Shown piece by piece: positions 32,164 through 41,414 of a stretch of DNA of 53,785 bases. The translations under genes were made by a program, and so were the position numbers. Each line of letters begins with the position of its first letter. The first letter of the stretch is position 1. The notes under the pieces were generated by a model that worked only from the letters and a program-made list of their open reading frames with translations, did not search any database and was not told where the DNA came from. Origin of the DNA: SYIM01 sp041182885 (GTDB lineage: Bacteria; Pseudomonadota; Gammaproteobacteria; Burkholderiales; Burkholderiaceae_E); the NCBI GenBank assembly GCA_049423065.1, contig JBMSQB010000024.1, positions 1-53,785 on the forward strand, given 5' to 3'.

Positions 32164-32309
32164 GGGAGACTCCGTGGGAGATCAGTAAAATCGTGGCTGC
32201 GGGGCGAACTTAGCAGGTTTGGCAGGGCGCCGCGATAGCCGCGAGGCAACATCGGTCGGCCCCAATCCGTGCGCGGGTTCACCCTTTGCAGGTTGCCCTG
32301 ATTTGATTG

Positions 32310-32324
32310 TGGGATTTTTTCCCA
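32310..32324. promoter_or_regulatory. Inverted repeat upstream of the subtilase gene
   Basis: TGGGA-TTTTT-TCCCA, a perfect 5-bp palindrome around a T-run, followed by CATATACT, which may be a -10. It lies 71-85 bp before the ATG at 32395 in the 231-bp divergent gap. It could be an operator; as a terminator it would lack a gene to terminate. Confidence 0.3.
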
Positions 32325-32394
32325 TATACTCGCCGTGATGATTTTCCGGCGCATGGGCTCGCTCGTGTCCAGCGCTTCCGATCATGAGAGAAAA

Positions 32395-34443
32395 ATGACA
32401 TCCATCGCCCTGCTTTCCGCACCCGGTCGAACCGCAGCCCTTGTTCTTTCCGCTTCGCTCACGCTGATCCTTGCTGCCTGCGGCGGCTCGGGCGGCGGCG
32501 CGAGCCCCGTATCGGCCGAGAGCAATGCGGCCGTTGCCGCGCAGATCGATGAGATCCGGCCTGCCGATGAAACCGAGAGCGTGGGCGTCTTCGTCGAGCT
32601 CGACGGCAACACGCCGGTCGCAGCAGCGGCACTGAACGACAGCGACGCCCGGCGCGTCTGGTTGCAGCAGCGCTTCCTCGCCGATCTCGGTGCCGCTGCC
32701 GCAATCCCGGTCGCAGGCGCGGCCACCACCGGCTGTTCGAGCGCCGATCTGCAAACCCGCCTGTCGAACGCCAAGCGCCCGGCTGCCGGCAACACAGTCC
32801 GAATCGAACTCAACTCATGCGAACTCGACCTGCTCCCCAGAATGCCCATGGTGCGCGGCGTTCATGTCGATCGGCTGCTCACCACGCAGGCGGCAAGCGA
32901 TGCCACCGCGCTCCAGCAGGCGGTCGTGCAATCGTTTGACGGGCAGACAGCATGGCCCACTCTCGCCGGGCAGTCGCTGGCTGGCGGCGGGCGTGTCATC
33001 GCAGTGCTCGATACCGGCGTGGAAGAGCGCCATCCGGCGCTTGGCAGCACCAAGGTGCTGCCCGGTGCGTGCTTTTCCACCGCAGCCAACGGCGGCACCG
33101 GATTCTGTCCCAACGGAACCAGCGTCGACACGGTCTCCAGCACAGCCGGGCGCAGCTGCGTCGATCGGTTCAGCAGCCGCGCGGCCGGACTCAACGCAGG
33201 CTGTGGCCACGGCACCAGCATGGCTGCGGTCGCTGCCATGGACTACGGCTCGGTGGCCGCCAACCGGGGCGGTCTCGCACGCGCGGCAAGCATCCTGCCG
33301 ATCCAGGTCTTCAATGCCGACTCACGCGGCGCAATCAGCGCAAGTTCAGGCGATCTGCTCGCGGCAATCGAATGGGTGACCGAGCAGGCACGCCAGCGCC
33401 GCGCCTCGGGCCAACCCCCCATCGCAGCGCTCAACATGAGCCTGGGCGCAGGCGCCTACTCGGCTGCCTGCGATAGCGACTACCTGGGCGGGCTGTTCCG
33501 TTCGGCCTTTGAGCGGCTGCGCGCCCAGGGCGTGATCCCGGTGGTCGCTGCGGGCAATGGCGGCACCATCGGGGCGATCTCGTTTCCCGCCTGTGTGAGC
33601 AATGCGCTGCCGGTGGCGGCAGCCCGGCTCGACTACTCCCGACTCGCCTCCTACAGCAACTTCAGCAGCCAGGTGAAACTGGTGGCCATAGGCGGCGACG
33701 CGGTTGGCACCTACAAAACGCCGGTGCCGTGCAGCAGCACCTCCTCCACCGACTGCTGGGCCGCAACGATGGGAACCTCGCCCGCCACGGCGATGGTGTC
33801 GGGGGCGGTGGCCGCGCTCCATGGCTTGCAGGCCACACCCGATGCGGCCGCCCTGCAATCGGCGCTCACCGCCAACCTCACCGCCAACGACACCCGCGCC
33901 AAGGCGCTGACAGTGTCAGGGCTGACCGTACCCGCTCTGCGGGTGACACCCAGCGCCGAGCGCCTGGCCGGCGTCGCGGCCACGGCACCCGATGGCTCAT
34001 CGAGCAACGCAGGTTCAGGCAGTGGCGCGGGCACCTCCAATGGCAGTGGCACCAGCGGTAGCGGTAGCGGCACCGGCGGCGGTGGCACCAGCGGCGGTGG
34101 GGCAACTCCACCTGACGGCAGCGATGGCGTGGAGGTGATCGTCAAGCGCTCGACCCGGGTCTGCGTGTACTGGGGCGCCCAATATTCCGGGCTGTCGTCG
34201 TGCGCCATCGCGCGGCTGGACGCCGATGACAGTCCCATCCTCTACAGCTACCTCGGACCGGTACGCTCGGTGAGCATCCGCGACGCCGATACGAACCAGC
34301 CAGTGGCTGGGCGGGTTCGCGTCACGCTCTACGCGAGCTTCCGCACCCGCAGCGACGTATCGGTGACGCAGGACACGCCGAACATTTCGGGTGGCCCGTT
34401 CAACGCCTTCGTGCGCAGCGTTCAGGTGAGCCCGCTGCAGTAG
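32395..34443 (+). CDS. S8 (subtilisin) family serine peptidase, lipoprotein
   Basis: 682 aa. Signal peptide with lipobox LAAC (Cys29), so it is probably anchored to a membrane facing the periplasm or cell surface. Catalytic triad Asp206 (AVLDTG), His272 (GHGTSMA) and Ser462 (GTSPATAMVSG), with oxyanion Asn388 (AAGNGG). A Gly/Ser-rich linker at about 535-570 leads to a C-terminal beta domain of some 110 residues. Several Cys may form disulfides. ATG at 32395 has GAGAG five bases upstream; starts at 32335 would put extra residues before the signal peptide. Confidence 0.92.
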   Translation: MTSIALLSAPGRTAALVLSASLTLILAACGGSGGGASPVSAESNAAVAAQIDEIRPADETESVGVFVELDGNTPVAAAALNDSDARRVWLQQRFLADLGAAAAIPVAGAATTGCSSADLQTRLSNAKRPAAGNTVRIELNSCELDLLPRMPMVRGVHVDRLLTTQAASDATALQQAVVQSFDGQTAWPTLAGQSLAGGGRVIAVLDTGVEERHPALGSTKVLPGACFSTAANGGTGFCPNGTSVDTVSSTAGRSCVDRFSSRAAGLNAGCGHGTSMAAVAAMDYGSVAANRGGLARAASILPIQVFNADSRGAISASSGDLLAAIEWVTEQARQRRASGQPPIAALNMSLGAGAYSAACDSDYLGGLFRSAFERLRAQGVIPVVAAGNGGTIGAISFPACVSNALPVAAARLDYSRLASYSNFSSQVKLVAIGGDAVGTYKTPVPCSSTSSTDCWAATMGTSPATAMVSGAVAALHGLQATPDAAALQSALTANLTANDTRAKALTVSGLTVPALRVTPSAERLAGVAATAPDGSSSNAGSGSGAGTSNGSGTSGSGSGTGGGGTSGGGATPPDGSDGVEVIVKRSTRVCVYWGAQYSGLSSCAIARLDADDSPILYSYLGPVRSVSIRDADTNQPVAGRVRVTLYASFRTRSDVSVTQDTPNISGGPFNAFVRSVQVSPLQ

Positions 34444-34453
34444 CGCTCGGGGC

Positions 34454-35755
34454 TCAGGTGACCGCGCGCCGCAAGGCAAACTGCGGTTCGCGCCATTCGC
34501 CGTTTTCAATGACCGCCTGAAGGTGGTCCGCCGCACGCCACACATCGGCAAACCCCACATAAAGCGGTGTGAAGCCAAACCGCAGAATGTCGGGGTGCGC
34601 GCCGCCGTCGCCCGCGCGAAAATCACCGATGACGCCACGAGCGATCAACGCCTGAATGATTTCGTAGGCGCCTTCACTTCGCGTGAGGCTCACCTGTGAA
34701 CCCCGCGCAGCTGGCTCGCGAGGAGTTGCCAAGCCAAAACCGTGTGTGGCGAGCAATGGTTCAACGCGCTGGATGAACAGTTCCGTGAGCGCGAGGGACT
34801 TGGCGCGCAGCGCCGCGATGCCGCCCAGCGGCTCAGCGGCCAGCACAGTGTTCACCCCTTCGTCGAGCGCGATCAGACTGAGGATGGGTTGCGAGCCGCA
34901 CTGGTAGCGAAGGATGCCCGGCGCCGGTCGATAGCCCGGCACAAAGGCGAACGGCGCTGCGTGCCCCCACCATCCTGAAAGCGGCTGCAACGCATGGTTG
35001 GCATGGCGCGGGTGTACCCATACAAAGCCCGGGGCGCCCGGTCCGCCATTCAGATATTTGTAACCGCAGCCGACAGCGAAGTCGGCATTGGCCGCATGCA
35101 GATCCACCGGCACCGCCCCCGCACTATGCGCGAGATCCCAGATCACCAGCGCGCCGGCCGCCTGCGCTCGGCGTGTGACCGCTGCCATGTCGTGCATGGC
35201 ACCGGTTCGATAATTGACATGAGTGAGCATGACCACATCGACACCGCCGCTGAGGGCGGCATCGAGCCCCGAGGCCTCCACGCAGCGAAGCGCAGCACCC
35301 CGCTCGCGGCACGCCCCTTCAGCAATGTAGAGGTCGGTGGGGAAGTTGCCGCCTTCGCTCAGGATCGTGAGCGGACCCTCGCGACGCGCCGACGCAAGAT
35401 CAAGCGCCGCGCACAGCACCTTGTAGAGGTTGATGGAGGTGCCATCCACCGCGATCACCTCGCCCGCCCCCGCACCGATCAGGCGTGCGATACGGTCACC
35501 CACGCGCTGCGACAGTTCAAACCAGCCTGCCTCGTTCCAGCTTCGAATGAGTCCCTGGCCCCACTGCCTGGTGACGGCATCGTTCAATCGCGCCACGGCA
35601 GCGCGCGGCAATGCGCCCAGGGAATTGCCATCAAGGTAGATGATCCCCTCGGGCAGCGTGAACTGCTCGCTCAAGGCGCGAAGCGGGTCGCCCTGGTCGA
35701 GCACCAGACAGTCGTCAAGGCGCTGGGGCAGGCGTGCGTAGGGATGCGTGGTCAT
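34454..35755 (-). CDS. kynU: Kynureninase KynU
   Basis: 433 aa PLP enzyme that cleaves kynurenine to anthranilate and alanine. The PLP lysine is Lys233 in GCGYKYLNGGPG; IWDLAHSAGAVPVDL holds the Asp that pairs with the pyridine nitrogen, and YLDGNSLGALP is the family start. Normally encoded with kynA and kynB, but here it stands alone between the convergent subtilase and a LysR gene. Confidence 0.95.
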   Translation of the reverse strand: MTTHPYARLPQRLDDCLVLDQGDPLRALSEQFTLPEGIIYLDGNSLGALPRAAVARLNDAVTRQWGQGLIRSWNEAGWFELSQRVGDRIARLIGAGAGEVIAVDGTSINLYKVLCAALDLASARREGPLTILSEGGNFPTDLYIAEGACRERGAALRCVEASGLDAALSGGVDVVMLTHVNYRTGAMHDMAAVTRRAQAAGALVIWDLAHSAGAVPVDLHAANADFAVGCGYKYLNGGPGAPGFVWVHPRHANHALQPLSGWWGHAAPFAFVPGYRPAPGILRYQCGSQPILSLIALDEGVNTVLAAEPLGGIAALRAKSLALTELFIQRVEPLLATHGFGLATPREPAARGSQVSLTRSEGAYEIIQALIARGVIGDFRAGDGGAHPDILRFGFTPLYVGFADVWRAADHLQAVIENGEWREPQFALRRAVT

Positions 35756-35787
35756 GCTTCTATGGTAGCGGCTGGCGGCTGGCGCCG

Positions 35788-36708
35788 TCAGCCCGCCCGC
35801 GGCGAACGGCGGCCCGCAGGCTCGCCCGACAGCAGGTGCTCGCGGAACGCAGCCGCTATCGGCGACACCTGGCGTGCCCGAGGGTGCACCACATGCCAGG
35901 ATGAACTGACCGGAAACCCATCAACCTGGAGCACCGCCACACCGTCTTCGCGCTCGCGCCCGTGAAGCGTGTGCCGCGACACCACGCCCAACCCCAGGCC
36001 GCCCGCCACCGCTTCCTTGACGGCTTCGTTGCTGCCGAGTTCGAGCCGCACGCGCGGCCGGAACCCCCGGCGACGGAAGTATCGATCAACCGCCATGCGG
36101 GTACCTGACCCAGACTCACGGAGGATGAACCGCTGCGAGGAGAGCGCCGAGAGCGCGAGGGGTGCGGCGCTGCGCAGCAGCGGATCGCCCGTGGCCACGA
36201 TCAGAACCAGTGGATTGGCCATGAAAACCTGATCATCGAGCTCGATGTCTTCGGGCGGCATGGACATGACATAGAGGTCATCCAGGCCCTCGCGCAGGCG
36301 CCGCATCACGCCATCGCGGTTTTGAACCTCGAGCGAGACTTCGATATCGGGATGCCGGCGGCAGAAGGAACCCACCAGGCGGGGAACGAAATATTCGGCG
36401 GTGCTGACGATGGCCACCCGCAAGCGCCCCCGCCTGAGTCCTTTCATGGCGTCGATTCGCTGCGCGAACTGATCCCATTCCTCGGCCACCAGGCGAACGG
36501 TGCGTGCGAGCTCCAGACCCGCCTCGGTCAGCCGGACCTTTCGGGAGATGATCTCGTAGAGCGGCATGCCGACGGTGCTTGTGATTTCCCGCAGCTGCAT
36601 CGAGGCGGTGGGTTGGGTGATGTGCATGAGGCGCGCAGCTGCGCTTACGCTGCCCGTTTGGGCCAGCGCAAGGAAAAGCCGCATCTGTCGGTTGGTCAGC
36701 GCATTCAT
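35788..36708 (-). CDS. LysR-family regulator, probable controller of sbtA
   Basis: 306 aa. Winged helix at 1-65 (TNRQMRLFLALAQTGSVSAAARLMHITQPTASMQLRE), then the two-lobed effector domain. The sequence is of the CbbR/CmpR-like group, whose members often sense carbon status. ATG at 36708 (MNALTNRQM) was chosen as the usual start; the frame is open for 23 more codons of AT-rich, non-homologous sequence. It is divergent from the SbtA-like gene, with 89 bp between the starts. Confidence 0.9.
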   Translation of the reverse strand: MNALTNRQMRLFLALAQTGSVSAAARLMHITQPTASMQLREITSTVGMPLYEIISRKVRLTEAGLELARTVRLVAEEWDQFAQRIDAMKGLRRGRLRVAIVSTAEYFVPRLVGSFCRRHPDIEVSLEVQNRDGVMRRLREGLDDLYVMSMPPEDIELDDQVFMANPLVLIVATGDPLLRSAAPLALSALSSQRFILRESGSGTRMAVDRYFRRRGFRPRVRLELGSNEAVKEAVAGGLGLGVVSRHTLHGREREDGVAVLQVDGFPVSSSWHVVHPRARQVSPIAAAFREHLLSGEPAGRRSPRAG

Positions 36709-36797
36709 ATATAGATTTTTACTGATGCATAAGTATTTAAATATCAATTTTACAAGGTAATTGGTATTTGAAGACAATCGGCCCGGAGGTGACTCAC
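36709..36797. promoter_or_regulatory. AT-rich control region between lysR and sbtA
   Basis: Strikingly AT-rich against the GC-rich surroundings. TTTACA (36749-36754) and GACAAT (36773-36778), 18 bp apart, are a possible promoter towards sbtA. TAC-N10-GTA (36751-36766) resembles a LysR-type dyad and overlaps it; TAAGTATTTAA at 36730-36740 may be a second site. A GGAGGTGA ribosome binding site precedes the ATG at 36798. Confidence 0.5.
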
Positions 36798-37805
36798 ATG
36801 CCCGCGCTGCTTGATCCTGCCATCCTGTTCTTTGTCTTCGGTGTGTTCGCCGGCCTGATCCGCTCCGATCTGGAAATTCCGGCGCCCATTGCCCGGTTCC
36901 TGTCGCTCTACCTGCTGATGGCGCTTGGCCTGAAAGGCGGTTTTGCGCTCGCGGAATCCGGCCTCACCGTGTCGGTTGCGGCCAGCCTGCTCGGCGCCAC
37001 ACTGATGGCCCTGATTGCGCCTGTTCTCGGATATCTCGCGCTCCGACATCGCGTCAGCCGCTTCGATGCAGCAGCGATCGCGGCATCCTACGGGTCGGTG
37101 AGTGCGGTCACTTTTCTCACCGCCGCCCAGTATCTTGAAGACCTGGGCACGCCAGCGGGCGGTCACATGGCGGTTGCGCTGGTGCTGATGGAGTCACCCG
37201 CCATTCTGGTTGCGGTGCTGATTGCCAACGCGCTGCGGAGCGAGCAAAGCGCGCGGTCCCTGCTGCCCGGAGGCAACGCCGCGGTGGTCGCGCTCACCGG
37301 GCCAGGCGCGGGTTCGCAGATCGGGCGCATTCTTCATGAGTCACTCACCAATGGTTCGCATCTGCTGCTCATCGGTGGGCTGATGGTGGGCATGCTGAGC
37401 GGCGAATCCGGGCGCGCGGTGATGCAGCCCTTTTCAATCGATCTGTTCAAGGGCATGCTCGCCTTTTTCCTGCTCGACATGGGCCTCACCGTGGCGCGCA
37501 ATCTGGGTGACGCGCGCAAGGCGCCCCCGCTTTTGATCGCCTACGCGATCTTCGCACCGGTCGTGCATGCGGCCATTGCCCTCGCCCTGAGCGCGGGTCT
37601 GCGGCTACCCGCCACCGATGCCGCGCTCCTCATGGTGCTGTCGGCAAGCGCGTCCTACATCGTGGTGCCAGCGGTCATGCGCCAGGCGATTCCGGAAGCC
37701 AACCCGGCGCTTTATTGCGGCCTGTCGCTGGGCATTACCTTCCCGATCAACCTGCTGGCGGGCATTCCGCTCTACAGCTGGGCTGCGGCTGCGGTGCTCG
37801 GCTGA
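36798..37805 (+). CDS. sbtA: SbtA-type sodium-dependent bicarbonate transporter
   Basis: 335 aa, about ten membrane helices in two inverted halves. Family marks are LALGLKGGFALAESG, ASYGSVSAVTFLTAAQYLE and SLGITFPINLLAGIPLY. SbtA takes up HCO3- with Na+ in cyanobacteria; many heterotrophic proteobacteria carry it beside a LysR gene, where it may feed carboxylases. ATG at 36798 has GGAGG seven bases upstream, which decides it over the upstream TTG at 36768. No SbtB gene adjoins. Confidence 0.87.
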   Translation: MPALLDPAILFFVFGVFAGLIRSDLEIPAPIARFLSLYLLMALGLKGGFALAESGLTVSVAASLLGATLMALIAPVLGYLALRHRVSRFDAAAIAASYGSVSAVTFLTAAQYLEDLGTPAGGHMAVALVLMESPAILVAVLIANALRSEQSARSLLPGGNAAVVALTGPGAGSQIGRILHESLTNGSHLLLIGGLMVGMLSGESGRAVMQPFSIDLFKGMLAFFLLDMGLTVARNLGDARKAPPLLIAYAIFAPVVHAAIALALSAGLRLPATDAALLMVLSASASYIVVPAVMRQAIPEANPALYCGLSLGITFPINLLAGIPLYSWAAAAVLG

Positions 37806-37821
37806 GCGCAGCCAGGCGGTG

Positions 37822-37845
37822 AGGCCTGTTGGCGAACGCAGGCCT
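37822..37845. terminator. Perfect hairpin between convergent genes
   Basis: AGGCCTG and CAGGCCT form a 7-bp stem with a 10-nt loop in the 53-bp gap between sbtA and the convergent GST gene. There is no T-run on either side beyond TT, so a role as bidirectional terminator is plausible but unproven. Confidence 0.4.
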
Positions 37846-37858
37846 TGGGCCGGATCGT

Positions 37859-38491
37859 TCAGTTCATACCCACCGCAAAGCCACGCTGAACCGCGGGCCT
37901 CGCCATCATCTGGTCGTACCAGCGCTTCACGTTGGGATAGACAGTCAGGTCGACCTTGTGGCGCTCATGCCGCCAGGCCCAGCCGAGAATGGCAAAGTCG
38001 GCGATTGAAAGCTCGCCGGCAAAGAATTCGTGCGCGCCCAGGCGCTTGTCCATGACACCGTAGAGGCGGTGCGTCTCCTTGCTGTAGCGCTCCAGCCCAT
38101 AGCGTTGATCCTGCGGATCGCTCACCCCCAGAAAATGGTGGACCTGCCCGGGCATGGGACCAAACCCACCCATTTGCCACATCAGCCACTCCAGTACCTG
38201 CACACGCGCGCGGCGGTCAGCCGGCAGGAAACGTCCGGTTTTCTCGGCCAGGTAAATGAGGATTGCGCCCGACTCGAACACGCTGATCGGCCTGCCATCC
38301 GGGCCATCATGATCGACGATGGCCGGTATGCGGTTGTTCGGGCTGATGCGCAGAAATGACTCCTCGAACTGCCGCCCCTTGGTGATATCGACTGGATGGA
38401 CCGCATAGGGCAGACCCATTTCTTCCAGGGCAACGCTGATCTTGCGTCCGTTGGGCGTGTTCCAGGTGTAGAGATCGATGGGGGCAGCCAT
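37859..38491 (-). CDS. yfcG: Glutathione S-transferase, YfcG/Ure2-like
   Basis: 210 aa of the nu class: YTWNTPNGRKISVALEEMGLPY with the Thr/Asn pair that binds glutathione disulfide, ISPNNRIPAIVDHDG and FESGAILIYLAE, then a helical domain with WLMWQMGG.GPM. Enzymes of this class act as disulfide-bond reductases. ATG at 38491; the frame is open further but matches nothing. No operon partner. Confidence 0.87.
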   Translation of the reverse strand: MAAPIDLYTWNTPNGRKISVALEEMGLPYAVHPVDITKGRQFEESFLRISPNNRIPAIVDHDGPDGRPISVFESGAILIYLAEKTGRFLPADRRARVQVLEWLMWQMGGFGPMPGQVHHFLGVSDPQDQRYGLERYSKETHRLYGVMDKRLGAHEFFAGELSIADFAILGWAWRHERHKVDLTVYPNVKRWYDQMMARPAVQRGFAVGMN

Positions 38492-38615
38492 GGCCAGACT
38501 CCGATGGTGGGGAGCGCGCACGATACTGCGGAGCGCAGCGGGGGGCTTGACCATGGGGCGTTCAACGGAACGGTATGCTTTTCATTCCGCAAGCCCGCCC
38601 CAGGAGAGGCCACTG

Positions 38616-39128
38616 ATGATCACTCCCGACACGCTCGAGGCCCTGCATCGCTCCCGCAGCGTCGACCTCTATCACCTGACGCTGGTGCTTGACCGCCTGC
38701 TGAGCGACCCGCGGCGTATCCTGGAGGTTCGTACCCAGTTGCATCTGGGTCAGGCGGTCCGGTTCGTTGATCACCGCAGCAACACCGCTGAACTCGCGAT
38801 GCGAAGCGGCCGGGTGGTGGATCTGCAGGACCGCCACGCTGTTGTCCGCGACGATGCGCTTCGCCAGAACTGGAAACTGCCGTATGTCGCGATCGAGCCT
38901 GGCCCGGTGGACCCGGGCGACCGCACGGACGAGCCTCCGCCCACCCCTCCGCCCAAACCGACGCGCGAGTCGTTCCGGGCCGGCGACCGGGTGAGCTTCG
39001 ATGACCGTCATCTGCAACCGCGGATCGGTGTGATCACACGGGTCAACGCGCAGACGGCAACGATTGACTGCGACGGGCAGCGCTGGCGGGTATCGTTCCA
39101 GTTGCTGCGGCATGTGCGCGACGTGTGA
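38616..39128 (+). CDS. Conserved protein of unknown function
   Basis: 170 aa, not recognised. An N-terminal helical part (ALHRSRSVDLYHLTLVLDRLL) is followed by two small beta-rich modules, each reading G..V.F.D (LGQAVRFVDHR and AGDRVSFDDRH) with KOW- or SH3-like look (ELAMRSGRVVDL; ATIDCDGQRWRVSFQLL). A Pro-rich hinge (TDEPPPTPPPKPT) separates them. The repeated module suggests nucleic acid or ribosome contact, but this is a guess. ATG at 38616 has GGAGAG upstream. Ends 61 bp before the convergent epimerase gene. Confidence 0.7.
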   Translation: MITPDTLEALHRSRSVDLYHLTLVLDRLLSDPRRILEVRTQLHLGQAVRFVDHRSNTAELAMRSGRVVDLQDRHAVVRDDALRQNWKLPYVAIEPGPVDPGDRTDEPPPTPPPKPTRESFRAGDRVSFDDRHLQPRIGVITRVNAQTATIDCDGQRWRVSFQLLRHVRDV

Positions 39129-39189
39129 TCGGACGGGCTCCGAGGCAGGCACGCGACGACGGCAGACCCCAAACCACCTGGAAAGCGAT

Positions 39190-40107
39190 TCAACCGCCCC
39201 CGCGCTGCCTGACCCAGGCCAGCGTTCGCTTGACGCCTTCGGCAAGCGGCATGCGCGGCGAGAACGCGAGATCACGCTGCGCCGCGTCGATGCTGAGCAC
39301 CCCCAAACCGAAACTGCCCAGCAGCGCGCCGTTTGGATCCTCGATGATGCGGGCCTGCGGCAGACAGGTGCGAATCGCAGCCTCGACCTCCGAGAGGCTG
39401 TGCGCCACGCCCGGTCCGAGGTTGTAACTGCGCTGGGCGAGCACGGGCGCATCCAGTGCAGCCACCACCGCATCGACCACATCATCGACATAGACAAACT
39501 GCCGCGTCCGCCGCGGGTCACTTCGAAACCGCGCCGCCTCCCCGCGCAGCCCTGCCTCCAGGGTTTGCCGGATCACGCAAGGCGTCACCCGTCCGGGGCC
39601 ATAGCAGCCAGCCACCCGAAGCGATACGGCATCGACCCCGAATTGCGCGTGATAGGCATTGATGAGCGCATCGCCCGCTGCCTTGGTCGCACCGTAGAGC
39701 GTGGTGGGCTGGAGCAAGGTGCGCTCGGTGACGGGTGCGAGGTCGGGCTGATCGCCATAGGCCACGACAGAAGAAAAGCAGACCACCCGACGGATGCGAT
39801 GAATTCGCGCTGCTTCAAGAAGGGCTGCGACCCCGGCGAGGTTGATGTCAACGATACGGGCCGGCGCATCGGGAAGCAGCATGGGCCCCGAGATTCCGCC
39901 CGGATGAATGATGTCGGTAATGCCGAAGCGCTGAATCGCCTCGTGCCACCGGTGGGGATCAGGCAGGTCGTGGGTCAGCACCGGGAAGGGTTCGTCGCCA
40001 CTCACCCGCTGGTCCATGCCAACGATGGAACGGCCATCGCGAACCAGCCGATCGGCGACCGCACGTCCAATCAGCCCGTTCAGGCCTGTGACAAGGATGG
40101 TGCTCAT
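39190..40107 (-). CDS. NAD-dependent epimerase/dehydratase (extended SDR)
   Basis: 305 aa. Nucleotide site GLNGLIG (8-14), Tyr138-x3-Lys142 (YGATK) and FSSVVAYG. The substrate is probably a sugar or uronic acid; uronate dehydrogenases and related enzymes often accompany TRAP systems. ATG at 40107 overlaps the dctM stop by 4 bp (ATGA). Last gene of the operon that starts at 43868. Confidence 0.88.
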   Translation of the reverse strand: MSTILVTGLNGLIGRAVADRLVRDGRSIVGMDQRVSGDEPFPVLTHDLPDPHRWHEAIQRFGITDIIHPGGISGPMLLPDAPARIVDINLAGVAALLEAARIHRIRRVVCFSSVVAYGDQPDLAPVTERTLLQPTTLYGATKAAGDALINAYHAQFGVDAVSLRVAGCYGPGRVTPCVIRQTLEAGLRGEAARFRSDPRRTRQFVYVDDVVDAVVAALDAPVLAQRSYNLGPGVAHSLSEVEAAIRTCLPQARIIEDPNGALLGSFGLGVLSIDAAQRDLAFSPRMPLAEGVKRTLAWVRQRGGG

Positions 40108-41396
40108 TTGACGGGCATCACGAGATCGGGCAGCCAGGTGGTGATTTCGGGGAAGATGGTGATGAGCGCAAGCGTCACCAGCATCGTGCCGAAGATCGGC
40201 CACATTTCTTTCCAGAACTGCATCATGGAGATGTTGGCAATTCGGCAGAGCAGGAACATCGTGAGCCCGTAGGGCGGCGTCACCAGTCCGATGAGCAGGG
40301 TGAAGACCGTGATCACACCGAACTGAACCTCGTTGATGCCCAGCGCATTCACGGTGGGCATGAGAAGCGGCACGAACACCAGAATGATGGGAACGGTATC
40401 GAGCATGCAGCCGAGCAGCAGATAAATCACGATGACTGCAAACAGGAACACCGCCGGCTCGCGGGTGATGCCGGTCATCCAGGTGGCGAGTCCGTCTGCC
40501 ACGCCGTAGAGGGTAAGCACCCGGCCGAACACGGCAGCGGCCGCAATGATCAGAAAGACTGAGCCCATGGTGCGCGAGGTGGCCAGCACCTGACGGGTGA
40601 ACGTGGCCGGGGACATTTCCCGATACATGAAGCCACCCACCACGATCACGGCGAGCACCCCGAGCACTGCTGCCTCGGTGGGCGTGGCAATGCCGGACAG
40701 AATGCTGCCCAGCACCACGGCTGGAATGAGCAGCACCGGCAGACCGACCGCAGTGGTCTTCACCCGCTCACCGAGCGTGGCCTTGGGTTCCTTGGGAAAG
40801 TTGTTTCGACGCGCCTGCACATAGGCCTGCAACATCAGGAGGGCGCCAAGCAGGGCGCCGGGAATGGCCCCGCCCAGAAACAACCGGCCCACCGAGGCTT
40901 CCGTGGCTGCGGCGTAGAGGATGAAGGCGATCGATGGCGGGATCAGCGGCCCGATCATGGCCGCCCCTGCAATGATCGACGCTGCATAGGCCACTGGGTA
41001 GCCCGCACGCTTCATGGCCGGGATCAGCAGCTTGCCGGTGGCGGCTGCATCGGCAAGATCGGAGCCCGACATGCCGGCCATCACGATGTTGACCGATACG
41101 CTCACATGCGCGAGCCCACCGTGCACGTGACCGATCCAGGCCTTGGCCACATTGACCAGCCGCTGGGTGACGCCGGAGGCGAGCGCCAGGTCGCCCATCA
41201 GGATGAAGAACGGGATGGCGAGCAGAACGAAGTGGTTGACGCCCTGCCACATGGTGGTGGGCAGCGTTGAGATGGGAATGGACGAGGGCGCAAACATCAG
41301 CCCCACGAGCGAGGCACCGATCAGCGTGATGGCGATCGGAACCCGCAGCGCGAACAGGACAAAGAAAACGATGGTGATGAGCGTGAGGCCATCCAT
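40104..41396 (-). CDS. dctM: TRAP transporter large permease DctM (second system)
   Basis: 430 aa, about 12 membrane helices; PFFILMGDLALASG, VMAGMSGSDLADAAATGKLLIPAM, AAMIGPLIPPSIAFILY and LVTPPYGLTMFLL are the family marks. It works with the DctQ encoded 18 bp upstream and the DctP of the same operon. Confidence 0.93.
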   Translation of the reverse strand: MDGLTLITIVFFVLFALRVPIAITLIGASLVGLMFAPSSIPISTLPTTMWQGVNHFVLLAIPFFILMGDLALASGVTQRLVNVAKAWIGHVHGGLAHVSVSVNIVMAGMSGSDLADAAATGKLLIPAMKRAGYPVAYAASIIAGAAMIGPLIPPSIAFILYAAATEASVGRLFLGGAIPGALLGALLMLQAYVQARRNNFPKEPKATLGERVKTTAVGLPVLLIPAVVLGSILSGIATPTEAAVLGVLAVIVVGGFMYREMSPATFTRQVLATSRTMGSVFLIIAAAAVFGRVLTLYGVADGLATWMTGITREPAVFLFAVIVIYLLLGCMLDTVPIILVFVPLLMPTVNALGINEVQFGVITVFTLLIGLVTPPYGLTMFLLCRIANISMMQFWKEMWPIFGTMLVTLALITIFPEITTWLPDLVMPVK

Positions 41397-41414
41397 GGGG
41401 CGCTGCTTTCCTGG

